Assembly (NCBI GenBank): GCA_016780605.1
Contig: JADHLS010000224.1
Span: 1-7,929, forward strand
Direction of reading: 5' to 3'
DNA length: 7,929 nucleotides
Origin: Reyranella sp.
GTDB taxonomy: Bacteria > Pseudomonadota > Alphaproteobacteria > Reyranellales > Reyranellaceae
Part shown: in pieces, positions 1 to 5,781 of the stretch
Layout of the letters: each line of letters opens with the position of its first letter
How positions within the stretch are numbered: position 1 is the stretch's first letter
Position numbers and translations under genes: made by a program
Notes under the pieces: generated by a model
The model's database searches: none
What the model saw: only the letters and a program-made list of their open reading frames with translations
Told to the model about the DNA's origin: nothing

Positions 1-45
1 CCTGACCTCGACGCCAAATCCCGGTCCCAGCGGAACCAGCTCCAT
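1..45 (-). CDS. N-terminal fragment of probable TauD/TfdA-family dioxygenase (runs off the window)
   Basis: Only the first 15 codons are in the window. Reading the minus strand from ATG at 45-43 gives MELVPLGPGFGVEVR, with no stop before the edge. The start is well supported: GAGGAGGA (58-51) sits five bases upstream, one of the best ribosome binding sites in the window. The peptide resembles the usual opening of Fe(II)/2-oxoglutarate-dependent TauD/TfdA dioxygenases, where a short strand with a proline-leucine pair leads into G-x-E-V-x-G-x-D-L. The iron-binding histidines and aspartate would lie outside the window, so the family call rests on the N-terminus alone. The gene is divergent from nadK and shares a 103-base intergenic region with it. 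That a real gene starts here is fairly sure; its family is a moderate inference. Confidence 0.55.
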   Translation of the reverse strand, partial: MELVPLGPGFGVEVR

Positions 46-50
46 CGCGT

Positions 51-58
51 TCCTCCTC
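51..58 (-). promoter_or_regulatory. Ribosome binding site of the leftward dioxygenase-like gene
   Basis: On the minus strand this reads GAGGAGGA, close to the full anti-16S complement, with five bases before the ATG at 45-43. It is the main reason to accept the 15-codon fragment at the window edge as a real gene start. Confidence 0.6.
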
Positions 59-107
59 GCATTCCCTATGTTGGGGGCGATTTTATCGCAGGGGCCTCAC
101 GGCCGGC

Positions 108-113
108 TATAGT
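108..113 (+). promoter_or_regulatory. Possible -10 element for nadK
   Basis: TATAGT lies 35 bases before the nadK ATG in the divergent region. It resembles a sigma-70-type -10 hexamer and would give a leader of about 30 bases. I could not find a good -35 at 16-18 bases upstream (only weak TTATCG/TATCGC-like sequence), so this is a candidate only. Confidence 0.25.
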
Positions 114-148
114 ACGAAACTTGCATTAGTGGCATTGCTGACATCCCG

Positions 149-931
149 ATGGCTTCACCCTCCAATTCCGCTCCCCGCCTGGCCTTCGCGTCGGCGCCCA
201 CTGCCGCCGCCCGCGCTGCCCGCCACAAGCTGGAGAAGCTCTACGGGTCGGTGCCGCCGGCCCAGGCCGACATCGTCGTGGCGCTGGGTGGCGACGGGCT
301 GATGCTGCAGACGCTGCATCGCCAGATCCATCGCGGCGTGCCGATCTACGGCATGAATCTCGGCACCATCGGCTTCCTCATGAACACCTATCGCGAGGCG
401 GGCCTGCTGCAGCGCCTGCGCAAGGCGCGCAAGGTGAGCCTCAATCCGCTGCGCATGGTCGCCGTCAACACGCGCGGCCGCGCTTTCGAGGTGATCGCCA
501 TCAACGAGGTATCGCTGCTGCGCTCGAGCCGCCAGACCGCGCGCATCGCCGTTTCGGTCGATGGCCGCAAGCGCCTGCCCGACCTCTATTGCGACGGCGT
601 CCTGGTGGCGACGCCGGCCGGCTCGACCGCCTACAACCTCTCGGCCCATGGCCCGATCCTGCCGCTGGGCGCGGAGCTGCTGGCGCTGACGCCGATCAAC
701 GCCTTCCGCCCGCGGCGCTGGCGCGGCGCGCTGCTGCCCCGCCATTCCAAGGTCGAGCTCATGGTGCTCGATCCGCGCAAACGGCCCGTCGCCGCCGCAG
801 CCGATTCGGTGGAGATCGCCAATGTCGTCAAGGTTACGGTGACCGAGGCCTCCGACATCGGCCTTACCCTGTTGTTCGATCCCGAGCACGACCTGGAGGA
901 GCGCATCCTCAAGGAGCAGTTCGACCCTTGA
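149..931 (+). CDS. nadK: NAD kinase (ATP-NAD 2'-phosphotransferase)
   Basis: Cytoplasmic enzyme phosphorylating NAD+ to NADP+, the only de novo route to NADP(H). The 260-residue length fits the short alphaproteobacterial form. Visible motifs are the strand AFASA near residue 12, the GGDG signature at 47-50 with the catalytic Asp49, the LGTIGF segment at 71-76, the NE pair at 119-120 that contacts the nicotinamide ribose side, DG at 149-150 and the TPAGSTAYN loop at 155-163, followed by GPI at 168-170. These are the conserved elements of the family in the expected order. An in-frame TAG at 110-112 limits upstream extension and no start codon lies between it and ATG 149. No clear Shine-Dalgarno precedes that ATG, so initiation may use a weak or near-leaderless signal. 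The last codons overlap the start of the downstream permease, implying co-transcription. Confidence 0.95.
   Translation: MASPSNSAPRLAFASAPTAAARAARHKLEKLYGSVPPAQADIVVALGGDGLMLQTLHRQIHRGVPIYGMNLGTIGFLMNTYREAGLLQRLRKARKVSLNPLRMVAVNTRGRAFEVIAINEVSLLRSSRQTARIAVSVDGRKRLPDLYCDGVLVATPAGSTAYNLSAHGPILPLGAELLALTPINAFRPRRWRGALLPRHSKVELMVLDPRKRPVAAAADSVEIANVVKVTVTEASDIGLTLLFDPEHDLEERILKEQFDP
911..931 (+). promoter_or_regulatory. RBS and TTGA stop/start overlap coupling nadK to the AbrB-family gene
   Basis: AAGGAG at 911-916 lies inside the end of nadK, 11 bases before TTG 928-930. That TTG shares two bases with the nadK stop TGA (929-931). This four-base overlap, with a Shine-Dalgarno inside the upstream gene, is a standard translational-coupling arrangement and decides the start of the downstream gene. 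Confidence 0.65.
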
Positions 932-2010
932 GCAAGGCGCTGCCCGCAAAGCCCGAGAAGAAGCACATCATCGGCCACGAGGGCCTGCGGCCGCTGTTCC
1001 TGGCGATCGCCATTGGCACGGTGGGCGGCTTCGTCTTCAACTGGCTCAAGATGCCGCTGGCCTGGATGCTGGGCGCCTGTGTCTTCTCGACCGTCGCCGC
1101 CTTCGCAGGCCTGCGCATCGGCATGAACGTTCGGCTGCGCCAGGGCATGGTGATCATCATGGGCGTGCTGCTGGGGTCGGGCTTCTCGCCCGACCTTATC
1201 CAGCAGCTCGCCAAGTGGGCGGTGAGCCTCGGCGTGCTGACCGGCATGACCATGACCGGCGCCGCGCTCTCCTATCTCTGGTTCCGCACCTTCACCATGT
1301 GGGACAAGGTCACCTGCTACTTCGCCGCCATGCCGGGCGGACTGAACGACATGACCATCATGGGCGGCGCCATGGGCGGCCAGGAGCGCGCCATCGCGCT
1401 CGCCCATGCCCTCAGGATCCTCACCGTCGTGCTCACCATACCGGTCTGGTACCGGCTGGTGCAGGGCACCACGACCAGCGTGCTCGCCATGCCGCATCCA
1501 GCCAACAACGACTGGCGCGACTGGGCGGTGCTGATCGCCTGCGGCCTGATCGGCGCCGCTGTCGGCCGCCTGCTGCGCCTGCCCGCCGCCTTCATGATGG
1601 GGCCGATGCTGATGAGCGCCATCGCCCACCTCGCGGGCTTCACCAGTTCCAAGCCGCCCGGCGAGCTTGTAGCGGCCGCGCAGGTCGTGGTCGGCTGCGG
1701 CATCGGCTGCCGCTTCGTCGGCACCGCGCTCGACCAGCTGCACAAGGAGATCGGCGCCTCGATCGGGGCGGCCGTGCTGCTGATCGGCTGCGCCGTGGCC
1801 TTTGCCGAGGTCACCCACGCCATGACCGGCCTCAACCTCGACGCCACGGTGCTGTCCTACGCTCCCGGCGGCTTCGCCGAGATGAGCCTGATCGGCCTTG
1901 CGCTCGGTGTCGAAGTCGCCATGGTGGCGACCCATCATCTCTTTCGCCTGTTCCTGATCATCCTGACCAGCCCCTTCGTCTCGCGTTTCGTGCTGACGCG
2001 CGGGCGATGA
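928..2010 (+). CDS. AbrB-family membrane protein (two-copy AbrB duplication; putative transporter)
   Basis: A 360-residue polytopic inner-membrane protein. It has the internal duplication typical of the family annotated as AbrB or 'putative ammonia monooxygenase' (Pfam PF05145, TIGR03082 repeat). Half one has PLAWMLGA (43-50) and AMPGGLNDMTIMG (134-146), then an ALAHALRI helix. Half two has PAAFMMGPM (219-227) and YAPGGFAEMSLIG (311-323), then VATHHLFRLFLII. The paired P-G-G-x-N/A-D/E-M signatures in equivalent places are strong evidence. The family's substrate is not established, and its E. coli member is known only from genetic effects on gene regulation; it is not an ammonia monooxygenase. 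The frame is open far upstream inside nadK, but similarity begins only after TTG 928, which has AAGGAG 11 bases upstream and overlaps the nadK stop. About eight to ten hydrophobic segments are visible. Function beyond membrane transport is uncertain. Confidence 0.85.
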   Translation: MSKALPAKPEKKHIIGHEGLRPLFLAIAIGTVGGFVFNWLKMPLAWMLGACVFSTVAAFAGLRIGMNVRLRQGMVIIMGVLLGSGFSPDLIQQLAKWAVSLGVLTGMTMTGAALSYLWFRTFTMWDKVTCYFAAMPGGLNDMTIMGGAMGGQERAIALAHALRILTVVLTIPVWYRLVQGTTTSVLAMPHPANNDWRDWAVLIACGLIGAAVGRLLRLPAAFMMGPMLMSAIAHLAGFTSSKPPGELVAAAQVVVGCGIGCRFVGTALDQLHKEIGASIGAAVLLIGCAVAFAEVTHAMTGLNLDATVLSYAPGGFAEMSLIGLALGVEVAMVATHHLFRLFLIILTSPFVSRFVLTRGR

Positions 2011-2196
2011 TGCAGGGACCGAAGAAAACCTGGACGTGAAGTCCAACGCGCCTCAAGGCTTACGCCGCGGGCCGGCCGCAATGTCCTGTTAAGTCCCTCC
2101 CAAGAAGGGTCTGTTTTTCCGGGCCGGGCGTGGGGAAAGTCACATCGACCCCGCTCGTAAGCGGCCTAAACCGGTCAGGCTGTTGCGGAGGTTGCG
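2011..2196 (+). other. Intergenic region between the AbrB-family gene and the pstS-like gene
   Basis: No gene is supported in these 186 bases. Two weak hairpin candidates are present. GCGG-gccgg-CCGC at 2067-2079 contains the 8-base palindrome GGCCGGCC but has no following T-run. CCCT/AGGG at 2095-2109 is followed by TTTTT at 2114-2118; its stem is only four pairs. Either could help end the nadK transcript, but neither is convincing. I looked for a PhoB box (paired CTGTCAT-like repeats 11 bases apart) before the pstS-like gene and did not see one. GGAGG at 2187-2191, five bases before ATG 2197, is a good ribosome binding site. Confidence 0.4.
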
Positions 2197-3237
2197 ATGA
2201 ACCTGCTGCGGACCGTTGGGTTTGGCGCGCTCATGCTCTGTCTCGGGCACGGTGCAGCCCAGGCCGGCGACATAACAGGCGCAGGCTCGACCTTTGTCTC
2301 TCCCCTTCTCTCCAGGTGGTCCACCGACTACGCCGCCAAGGGCGGAGAGGGCCTCAGCTATCAGCGCATTGGATCCGGGGCAGGCATTTCAAGCCTGAAG
2401 TCGGGAATTGTCGACTTCGCCGCGACGGATGCGCCGTTGAAGCCCGCCGAATTGCAGCGGCTTGGGTTTGTCCAGTTTCCGCTGGTCGCGGGCGGCGTCG
2501 TGCCGATCGTCAGCCTGGACTGAGTCAAACCCGGCGAGCTTCGGCTGACCGGCGCCGTGCTTGCCGACATCTATCTCGGCAAGCTGGCGAAGTGGAACGA
2601 CCCGAAGATCGCCGAACTGAATCCCGGCATCACGCTGCCTGCCGCACCGATCATCGTCGCTCATCGCGTCGATGCCTCCGGGACCACCTTCAACCTCACC
2701 AACTACCTTTCGCAAGTGAGCGCTGAATGGCGCGCCAAAGTTGGCGTGGGCCTCTCGGTGCCCTGGCCCGTGGGCGTCGGCGGCAGGGGAAATGACGGCG
2801 TCGCGGCCTTCGTGAAGCAAACCCGGAACTCGATCGGCTATGTCGACTTTGCATACGCTCGACGCAGCCAAATGGCGTATGCACTCGTCCAGAACAAGAC
2901 CGGCAGGTATGCGGCTCCGGGTACAAAGGCGTTCGAGGCCGCCCTGGCCGCCGCGGACTGGAGCAGCACAAAGGACTTCTACGTGGTCGTCACGGACCCC
3001 GACGGCGAAGAGGCGTATCCCATAGCAGCAACGTCATTTGCGTTGATGTACGCAACGCCGAGAGTGCCTTCTCGCACCAGCGCAGCCCTGGACTTCTTTC
3101 GTTGGGGACTCCAACGCGGCCAAGTCCAGGCGACGGAACTGGGCTACGTCTCGATTCACGCGGATGTCGTGTCCAGGGTCGACGACTACTGGCGATCGCG
3201 TTTTGGCGAAACGATTGTCGTCAGCAAGCAGCCCTGA
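2197..3237 (+). pseudogene. pstS: PstS-like phosphate-binding protein gene interrupted by one in-frame TGA
   Basis: Encodes the periplasmic phosphate-capturing subunit of a high-affinity ABC importer. The frame has 346 codons, about the length of PstS precursors, but codon 109 (2521-2523) is TGA. Reading starts at ATG 2197, preceded by GGAGG. Residues 1-23 form a signal peptide cleaved after AQA. Aligned from memory with E. coli PstS, all main phosphate ligands are kept: Thr32-Phe33 in GAGSTF, Ser60, Asp78 in ATDAPL, Arg157, and Ser161-Gly162-Thr163 in RVDASGTTF. The frame is similarly conserved on both sides of the stop, for example ADIYLGKLAKWNDP after it. The TGA sits where PstS has glycine (VxLxG-x-K-x-G-E-L), so GGA to TGA explains it. 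As written, translation gives a 108-residue exported fragment. GTG 2557 could start the remainder, but without a signal peptide or the first lobe. No pstCAB follows. Confidence 0.85.
2521..2523 (+). other. In-frame TGA at codon 109 of the pstS-like gene
   Basis: The TGA replaces a codon aligned with glycine in the loop before K-P-G-E-L, and the same frame continues for 238 codons to the natural stop at 3235-3237. The next base is G, not the C that favours UGA read-through, and I see no selenocysteine-type hairpin directly after it. A point mutation (GGA to TGA) or a base-call error explains it most simply. Confidence 0.85.
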
Positions 3238-3244
3238 GAAGACG

Positions 3245-4381
3245 ATGGTGGATCTCAGCATCACGCCCTATTGGACGACGAACGATCACAAGAAGTCGGT
3301 GCAGGTCTGGCGGATCCGCCATCAGCCGTCCGGCTTTGACGCGCTTGCCTACCGCTGCAGCCTCGAGGAGGATTTTGACGGCGCGCCGCGCTGCTACGGC
3401 GAGCCCAACCCCGGCCGCTTCGGCGCGATCGTAAATGCGGCAAGCAATCCCGACACCGCCCTGCAGGCCGACATCGTTGCCCGCGCAGCGCATCAACCGC
3501 CTGACCGCACCAACGCACGCGCGGCCCTGGATTTTCTCGGCAATGCGACCAGTCCCCATCAGAATTTCGGGGTCAACAACGAGTTTGCCTGGGTCGGGCT
3601 GACGTCGCGGGCGCCGAGCGAAGTGCGCAAGGTCCCCAATGCGGACCCGAAGAAGCCGCCCATCAATGTTCCCAGCCTCGACATGCGGCGCGGTATGGGC
3701 GCGAAGTTTCGCAAGAACGCAGCAGGCGACCTTGTGACGGGCCCGAACGGAGAGCACTTCTTCCCGGTCATTCAAGGGCCGGACTCGCTGGCGCCCGGGT
3801 TCTTCGTCTCGACCACCGCTGTGCCGCGCGATCCGAGCCTTCCGGAGACCGATCAGGCCCGCTATTTCGACGCCAGCGCGATTCCTTATCAGGCCTTCAA
3901 CAGCTGGATGCTGACGGCCGGCGCGGTGCACGTGAACAAAGGCGACTTTGGCCTGGTGATCGATCCGCTCACCTCGGTGAGCTCCGGCTTCGTGCTGGCG
4001 GATGCCGGCGCCGGCAACAAGGCCGGCGAGGTCTCGACCTTCCTGCTCAGTTTCCTTGGCGGCAACAACGAGCGCGATTTCATCTTCCTGCTGTTTCCGA
4101 ATTCCGGCGGCGGCAGCATATTGCCGACGGCGAATGCCCCGACGGCCGCCGCCGCCGGCGCCCTGATCAATCTCCCGAAGTTGAACAATGACACCGACGC
4201 CGCCAACCAGCTTGTCATGTTCCTGGCGCTTGACGCCAATTTGACCAAGTACAAACAGGTCATGTCCGGCAGCCTGTCTCGCGAGGCGATGATCGACGCG
4301 GAATTGGCCTACATAGACATGCGGCAGCTCCTGAAGCCCTACAAGCTGGAAACCGACGCGACCATGTTGGGAGTCGAGTAG
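3245..4381 (+). CDS. GH75-like (chitosanase-family) protein with C-terminal extension
   Basis: A 378-residue product resembling bacterial proteins annotated as glycoside hydrolase family 75; the characterised fungal members are endo-chitosanases. Elements seen in order: VWRI (21-24), a strand ending in the acidic motif EEDFDGAPRCYG (41-52), QGPDSLAPGFFVSTTAV (177-193), a D-x-x-x-Y-x-D-A-x-x-I-P-Y segment (203-215), GDFGLVID (233-240), ADAGAGNKAGEVS (252-264) and FPNSGGG (284-290). Asp253 and Glu262 fall where the family keeps its catalytic pair in ADxGP...GExS. No signal peptide is visible, which is odd for a polysaccharide hydrolase. Residues from about 295 to 378 form a tail I do not recognise. 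ATG 3245 is preferred (weak GAGAAG upstream): the frame reaches an earlier ATG at 3164, but that stretch is only the pstS tail read out of frame. It lies 7 bases after the pstS-like frame, so both are probably one transcript. Enzyme activity is unproven. Confidence 0.7.
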   Translation: MVDLSITPYWTTNDHKKSVQVWRIRHQPSGFDALAYRCSLEEDFDGAPRCYGEPNPGRFGAIVNAASNPDTALQADIVARAAHQPPDRTNARAALDFLGNATSPHQNFGVNNEFAWVGLTSRAPSEVRKVPNADPKKPPINVPSLDMRRGMGAKFRKNAAGDLVTGPNGEHFFPVIQGPDSLAPGFFVSTTAVPRDPSLPETDQARYFDASAIPYQAFNSWMLTAGAVHVNKGDFGLVIDPLTSVSSGFVLADAGAGNKAGEVSTFLLSFLGGNNERDFIFLLFPNSGGGSILPTANAPTAAAAGALINLPKLNNDTDAANQLVMFLALDANLTKYKQVMSGSLSREAMIDAELAYIDMRQLLKPYKLETDATMLGVE

Positions 4382-4406
4382 CCGCTCGGCGTGTTGTCAC
4401 GCGCGG
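4382..4406. terminator. Candidate bidirectional hairpin terminator between convergent genes
   Basis: The 15-base gap between the GH75-like stop and the SDR stop lies in an imperfect hairpin. GCGTG (4389-4393) pairs with CACGC (4398-4402) across a TTGT loop. After a three-base bulge (TCG), CCGC (4382-4385) pairs with GCGG (4403-4406). That gives nine GC-rich pairs centred on the convergent junction. No T-run follows on either strand, so it would be a non-canonical terminator or an mRNA 3'-end stabiliser. Confidence 0.4.
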
Positions 4407-5212
4407 ACCGTGATGCCGCCGTCGACCACCAGCAGGTGGCCGTTCACATAAGCCGCCTCGTCCGACGCGAGGAACAGCGCGGCGTTGGCGGTGTCCCAGC
4501 CGGTGCCCATCTTGCCGGTCGGCGAGGCGCGATTGCGGATGGCGATCATCTTGTCGTAGGCCTGATTGTGGTCCTTCTCGTTCCTGGCGTACTGCTCGGC
4601 CAGGAAGTCGATCATCGGCGTGTGCATCAGGCCGGGCAGGATGGCGTTGCAGCGGATGCCCTTGTCGGCATATTGCGAGGCGATGGCGAGGGTCAGCGAA
4701 TTCACCGCGCCCTTGCTGGCATTGTAGGCGATGTAGCTCACGCCCTTCGGTGAGCGGATCGACGCGATCGAGCTCACGTTCACGATCGCGCCCTTGCCCT
4801 GCTTCTCCATCACCGGGATGACGTGCTTGGCGGTCAGGAAGAAACTCTTCACGTTGACGTCGAACACCTGGTCCCATTCATCCTCGGCGAGCTCGACCGG
4901 ACCGCCGGTGGAGCCGATGCCGACATTGTTGTCCAGGATGTCGATGCGGCCCCACTTCGCCAGACAGGCGTCGACCATCGCCTTGACGTCGGCATTCTTC
5001 GCCGCATTGCCTTCGACGGCGAAGGCCTCGCCGTCTTCCTGGGCGATGAGACCGACCGTCTCCTCGGCCGCGGCGCGCTTCAGGTCGACGCACATCACCC
5101 GGGCGCCCTCGCGCGCGAAGGTGACGGCGGTGCACTTGCCGTTGCCCCAGCCCGGGCCGCTCGAGCCCGCGCCCACCACGATCGCCACCTTGTCCTTCAG
5201 CCGGCCCGCCAT
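4397..5212 (-). CDS. SDR-family NAD(P)-dependent oxidoreductase
   Basis: A 271-residue classical short-chain dehydrogenase/reductase with a Rossmann fold. The glycine-rich cofactor motif is an enlarged variant, VGAGSSGPGWGNG (13-25), rather than the compact TGxxxGxG. An acidic residue, Asp43 in CVDLK, at the end of the second strand suggests NAD(H) over NADP(H). The NNxG motif is NNVG (95-98). The catalytic tetrad is Asn120, Ser148 (in VNVSS), Tyr163 and Lys167 (in YNASK). PG (193-194) and the C-terminal VDGG (263-266) are also present. ATG 5212 is preferred over an in-frame GTG at 5224, because GGAGG lies five bases before that ATG and the GTG would sit inside the Shine-Dalgarno. The start is one base past the stop of the DUF1801 gene, so translation is probably coupled. 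The substrate cannot be read from the sequence. Confidence 0.9.
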   Translation of the reverse strand: MAGRLKDKVAIVVGAGSSGPGWGNGKCTAVTFAREGARVMCVDLKRAAAEETVGLIAQEDGEAFAVEGNAAKNADVKAMVDACLAKWGRIDILDNNVGIGSTGGPVELAEDEWDQVFDVNVKSFFLTAKHVIPVMEKQGKGAIVNVSSIASIRSPKGVSYIAYNASKGAVNSLTLAIASQYADKGIRCNAILPGLMHTPMIDFLAEQYARNEKDHNQAYDKMIAIRNRASPTGKMGTGWDTANAALFLASDEAAYVNGHLLVVDGGITVRA

Positions 5213-5213
5213 C

Positions 5214-5636
5214 TCATCCTCCACGCTTGGCCTTCTTTCGTAGATGATGGGTCAAGGCGAGCGCAATGCAGTGCTTCAGCGCCCGCACCGGCAGGCGATC
5301 CGTCGCCCCGAACCGGATGGCGCGCTCGCCCTCGTACTCGAAGGTATCCGGATAGAGCTCGCGAAACTGGCCCACAAGGCCGCTCTGGCAATGGAAGTAG
5401 ACAGCATAGCCGTCGCCCGACTTCAGCCGGTCGATGCGCACCGTCGTGCCGCTGGCGCTCTCCTCGGTAAGGTAGCTCGGCTGGCCCCATTTCAGGGTCT
5501 CGGTGAGCCGGCCGACACCCGCGGTCCCAGCGGCGGTGTCGAACACCAGTTCGCGCAACGCCAGCAGCTGCCGCCGCAGGCCGGGCGGATAGCCCTTGAA
5601 CAAGGACGCAACCCGAGTATCACCGAACCGTCGCAC
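5214..5636 (-). CDS. DUF1801 domain-containing protein
   Basis: A 140-residue soluble protein of the DUF1801 (YdhG-like) family. Visible signatures are an N-terminal segment with YPPGLRRQLLALREL (16-30), the strongly conserved LTETLKWGQPSYLT (44-57), the strand GTTVRIDR (63-70), YAVYFHCQSGLV (78-89), FRELYPDTF (91-99) and a C-terminal KHCIALAL helix (121-128) before a basic RKKAKR tail. The function of the family is not established, so none is given. A TTG at 5642 is in frame, but AAGGA (5648-5644) would be only a base or two from it. GTG 5636 has that same site seven bases upstream and is chosen. It is the first gene of a two-gene leftward unit with the SDR, with one base between the TGA and the next ATG. 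It is divergent from the TctC-like gene. Confidence 0.85.
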   Translation of the reverse strand: MRRFGDTRVASLFKGYPPGLRRQLLALRELVFDTAAGTAGVGRLTETLKWGQPSYLTEESASGTTVRIDRLKSGDGYAVYFHCQSGLVGQFRELYPDTFEYEGERAIRFGATDRLPVRALKHCIALALTHHLRKKAKRGG

Positions 5637-5640
5637 GCTC

Positions 5641-5654
5641 AATTCCTTGAATTC
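5641..5654. repeat. Short inverted repeat overlapping the DUF1801 ribosome binding site
   Basis: AATTC-CTT-GAATT gives five-base arms around a three-base centre. It covers the AAGGA Shine-Dalgarno (minus strand) of the DUF1801 gene. It could be an operator or a small RNA structure, but inverted repeats this short arise by chance. Confidence 0.2.
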
Positions 5655-5664
5655 GGATAATTAC

Positions 5665-5687
5665 GCAAATTTCGCAACCGGTTTTGC
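5665..5687. promoter_or_regulatory. Operator-like palindrome in the divergent DUF1801/tctC region
   Basis: The 8-base palindrome AACCGGTT (5676-5683) is flanked by GCAA at 5665-5668 and 5674-5677 and by TTGC at 5684-5687, in a locally AT-richer stretch just upstream of the DUF1801 start. The geometry suits a dimeric regulator acting on the leftward pair. No regulator gene is in the window and the call rests on symmetry alone. Confidence 0.25.
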
Positions 5688-5753
5688 CATTAGTCCTGGT
5701 CCTGTCTTGCGGTCTCAGCCGGTCCGAAGCCCCTAGCTATTGAGTCGTCGAGA

Positions 5754-5781
5754 TCGACCACAGTCATACTTCATATATAAC
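5754..5781 (+). promoter_or_regulatory. Possible sigma-70-type promoter for the tctC-like gene
   Basis: TCGACC (5754-5759) and TATAAC (5776-5781) are 16 bases apart within the most AT-rich run of the window (TCATATATAAC). Transcription would begin near 5788, leaving a leader of about 90 bases before ATG 5879. The -35 match is partial. I see no coding potential or known riboswitch in that leader, nor elsewhere in the 242-base divergent region. Confidence 0.3.

Noticed and set aside
155..949. 264-codon minus-strand frame opposite nadK
   Set aside because: Low-complexity Arg/Gly/Ala/Asp composition and complete overlap with NAD kinase; no motif or ribosome site supports it.
1215..2039. 274-codon plus-strand frame inside the AbrB-family gene
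   Set aside because: Arg/His/Ala-rich translation, a frame-shifted reading of the permease.
631..2046. Long open frame (471 codons) on the minus strand opposite nadK and the AbrB-family gene
   Set aside because: It mirrors two well-supported plus-strand genes in high-GC DNA, where antisense frames stay open by codon bias. Its translation is rich in His, Gly, Asp and Ala with no recognisable domain.
2095..2118. Rho-independent terminator after the AbrB-family gene (CCCT/AGGG then TTTTT)
   Set aside because: Only four base pairs in the stem with a long loop; too weak to call as a separate feature.
2521..2523. Selenocysteine insertion at the TGA
   Set aside because: PstS proteins have glycine, not cysteine, at this site, and no bacterial SECIS-like hairpin is apparent directly downstream.
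2130..2726. 198-codon plus-strand frame spanning the TGA of the pstS-like gene
   Set aside because: It might have rescued the interrupted gene by frameshift, but it is out of frame with the conserved PstS motifs on both sides and has Arg-rich, unrecognisable sequence.
2557..3237. Independent gene starting at GTG 2557
   Set aside because: It would lack a signal peptide and the first half of the phosphate site, and the conserved frame clearly extends upstream through the TGA, so it is the second part of one interrupted gene.
3221..3931. 236-codon minus-strand frame opposite the GH75-like gene
   Set aside because: No start signal or domain; the plus strand carries the conserved motifs.
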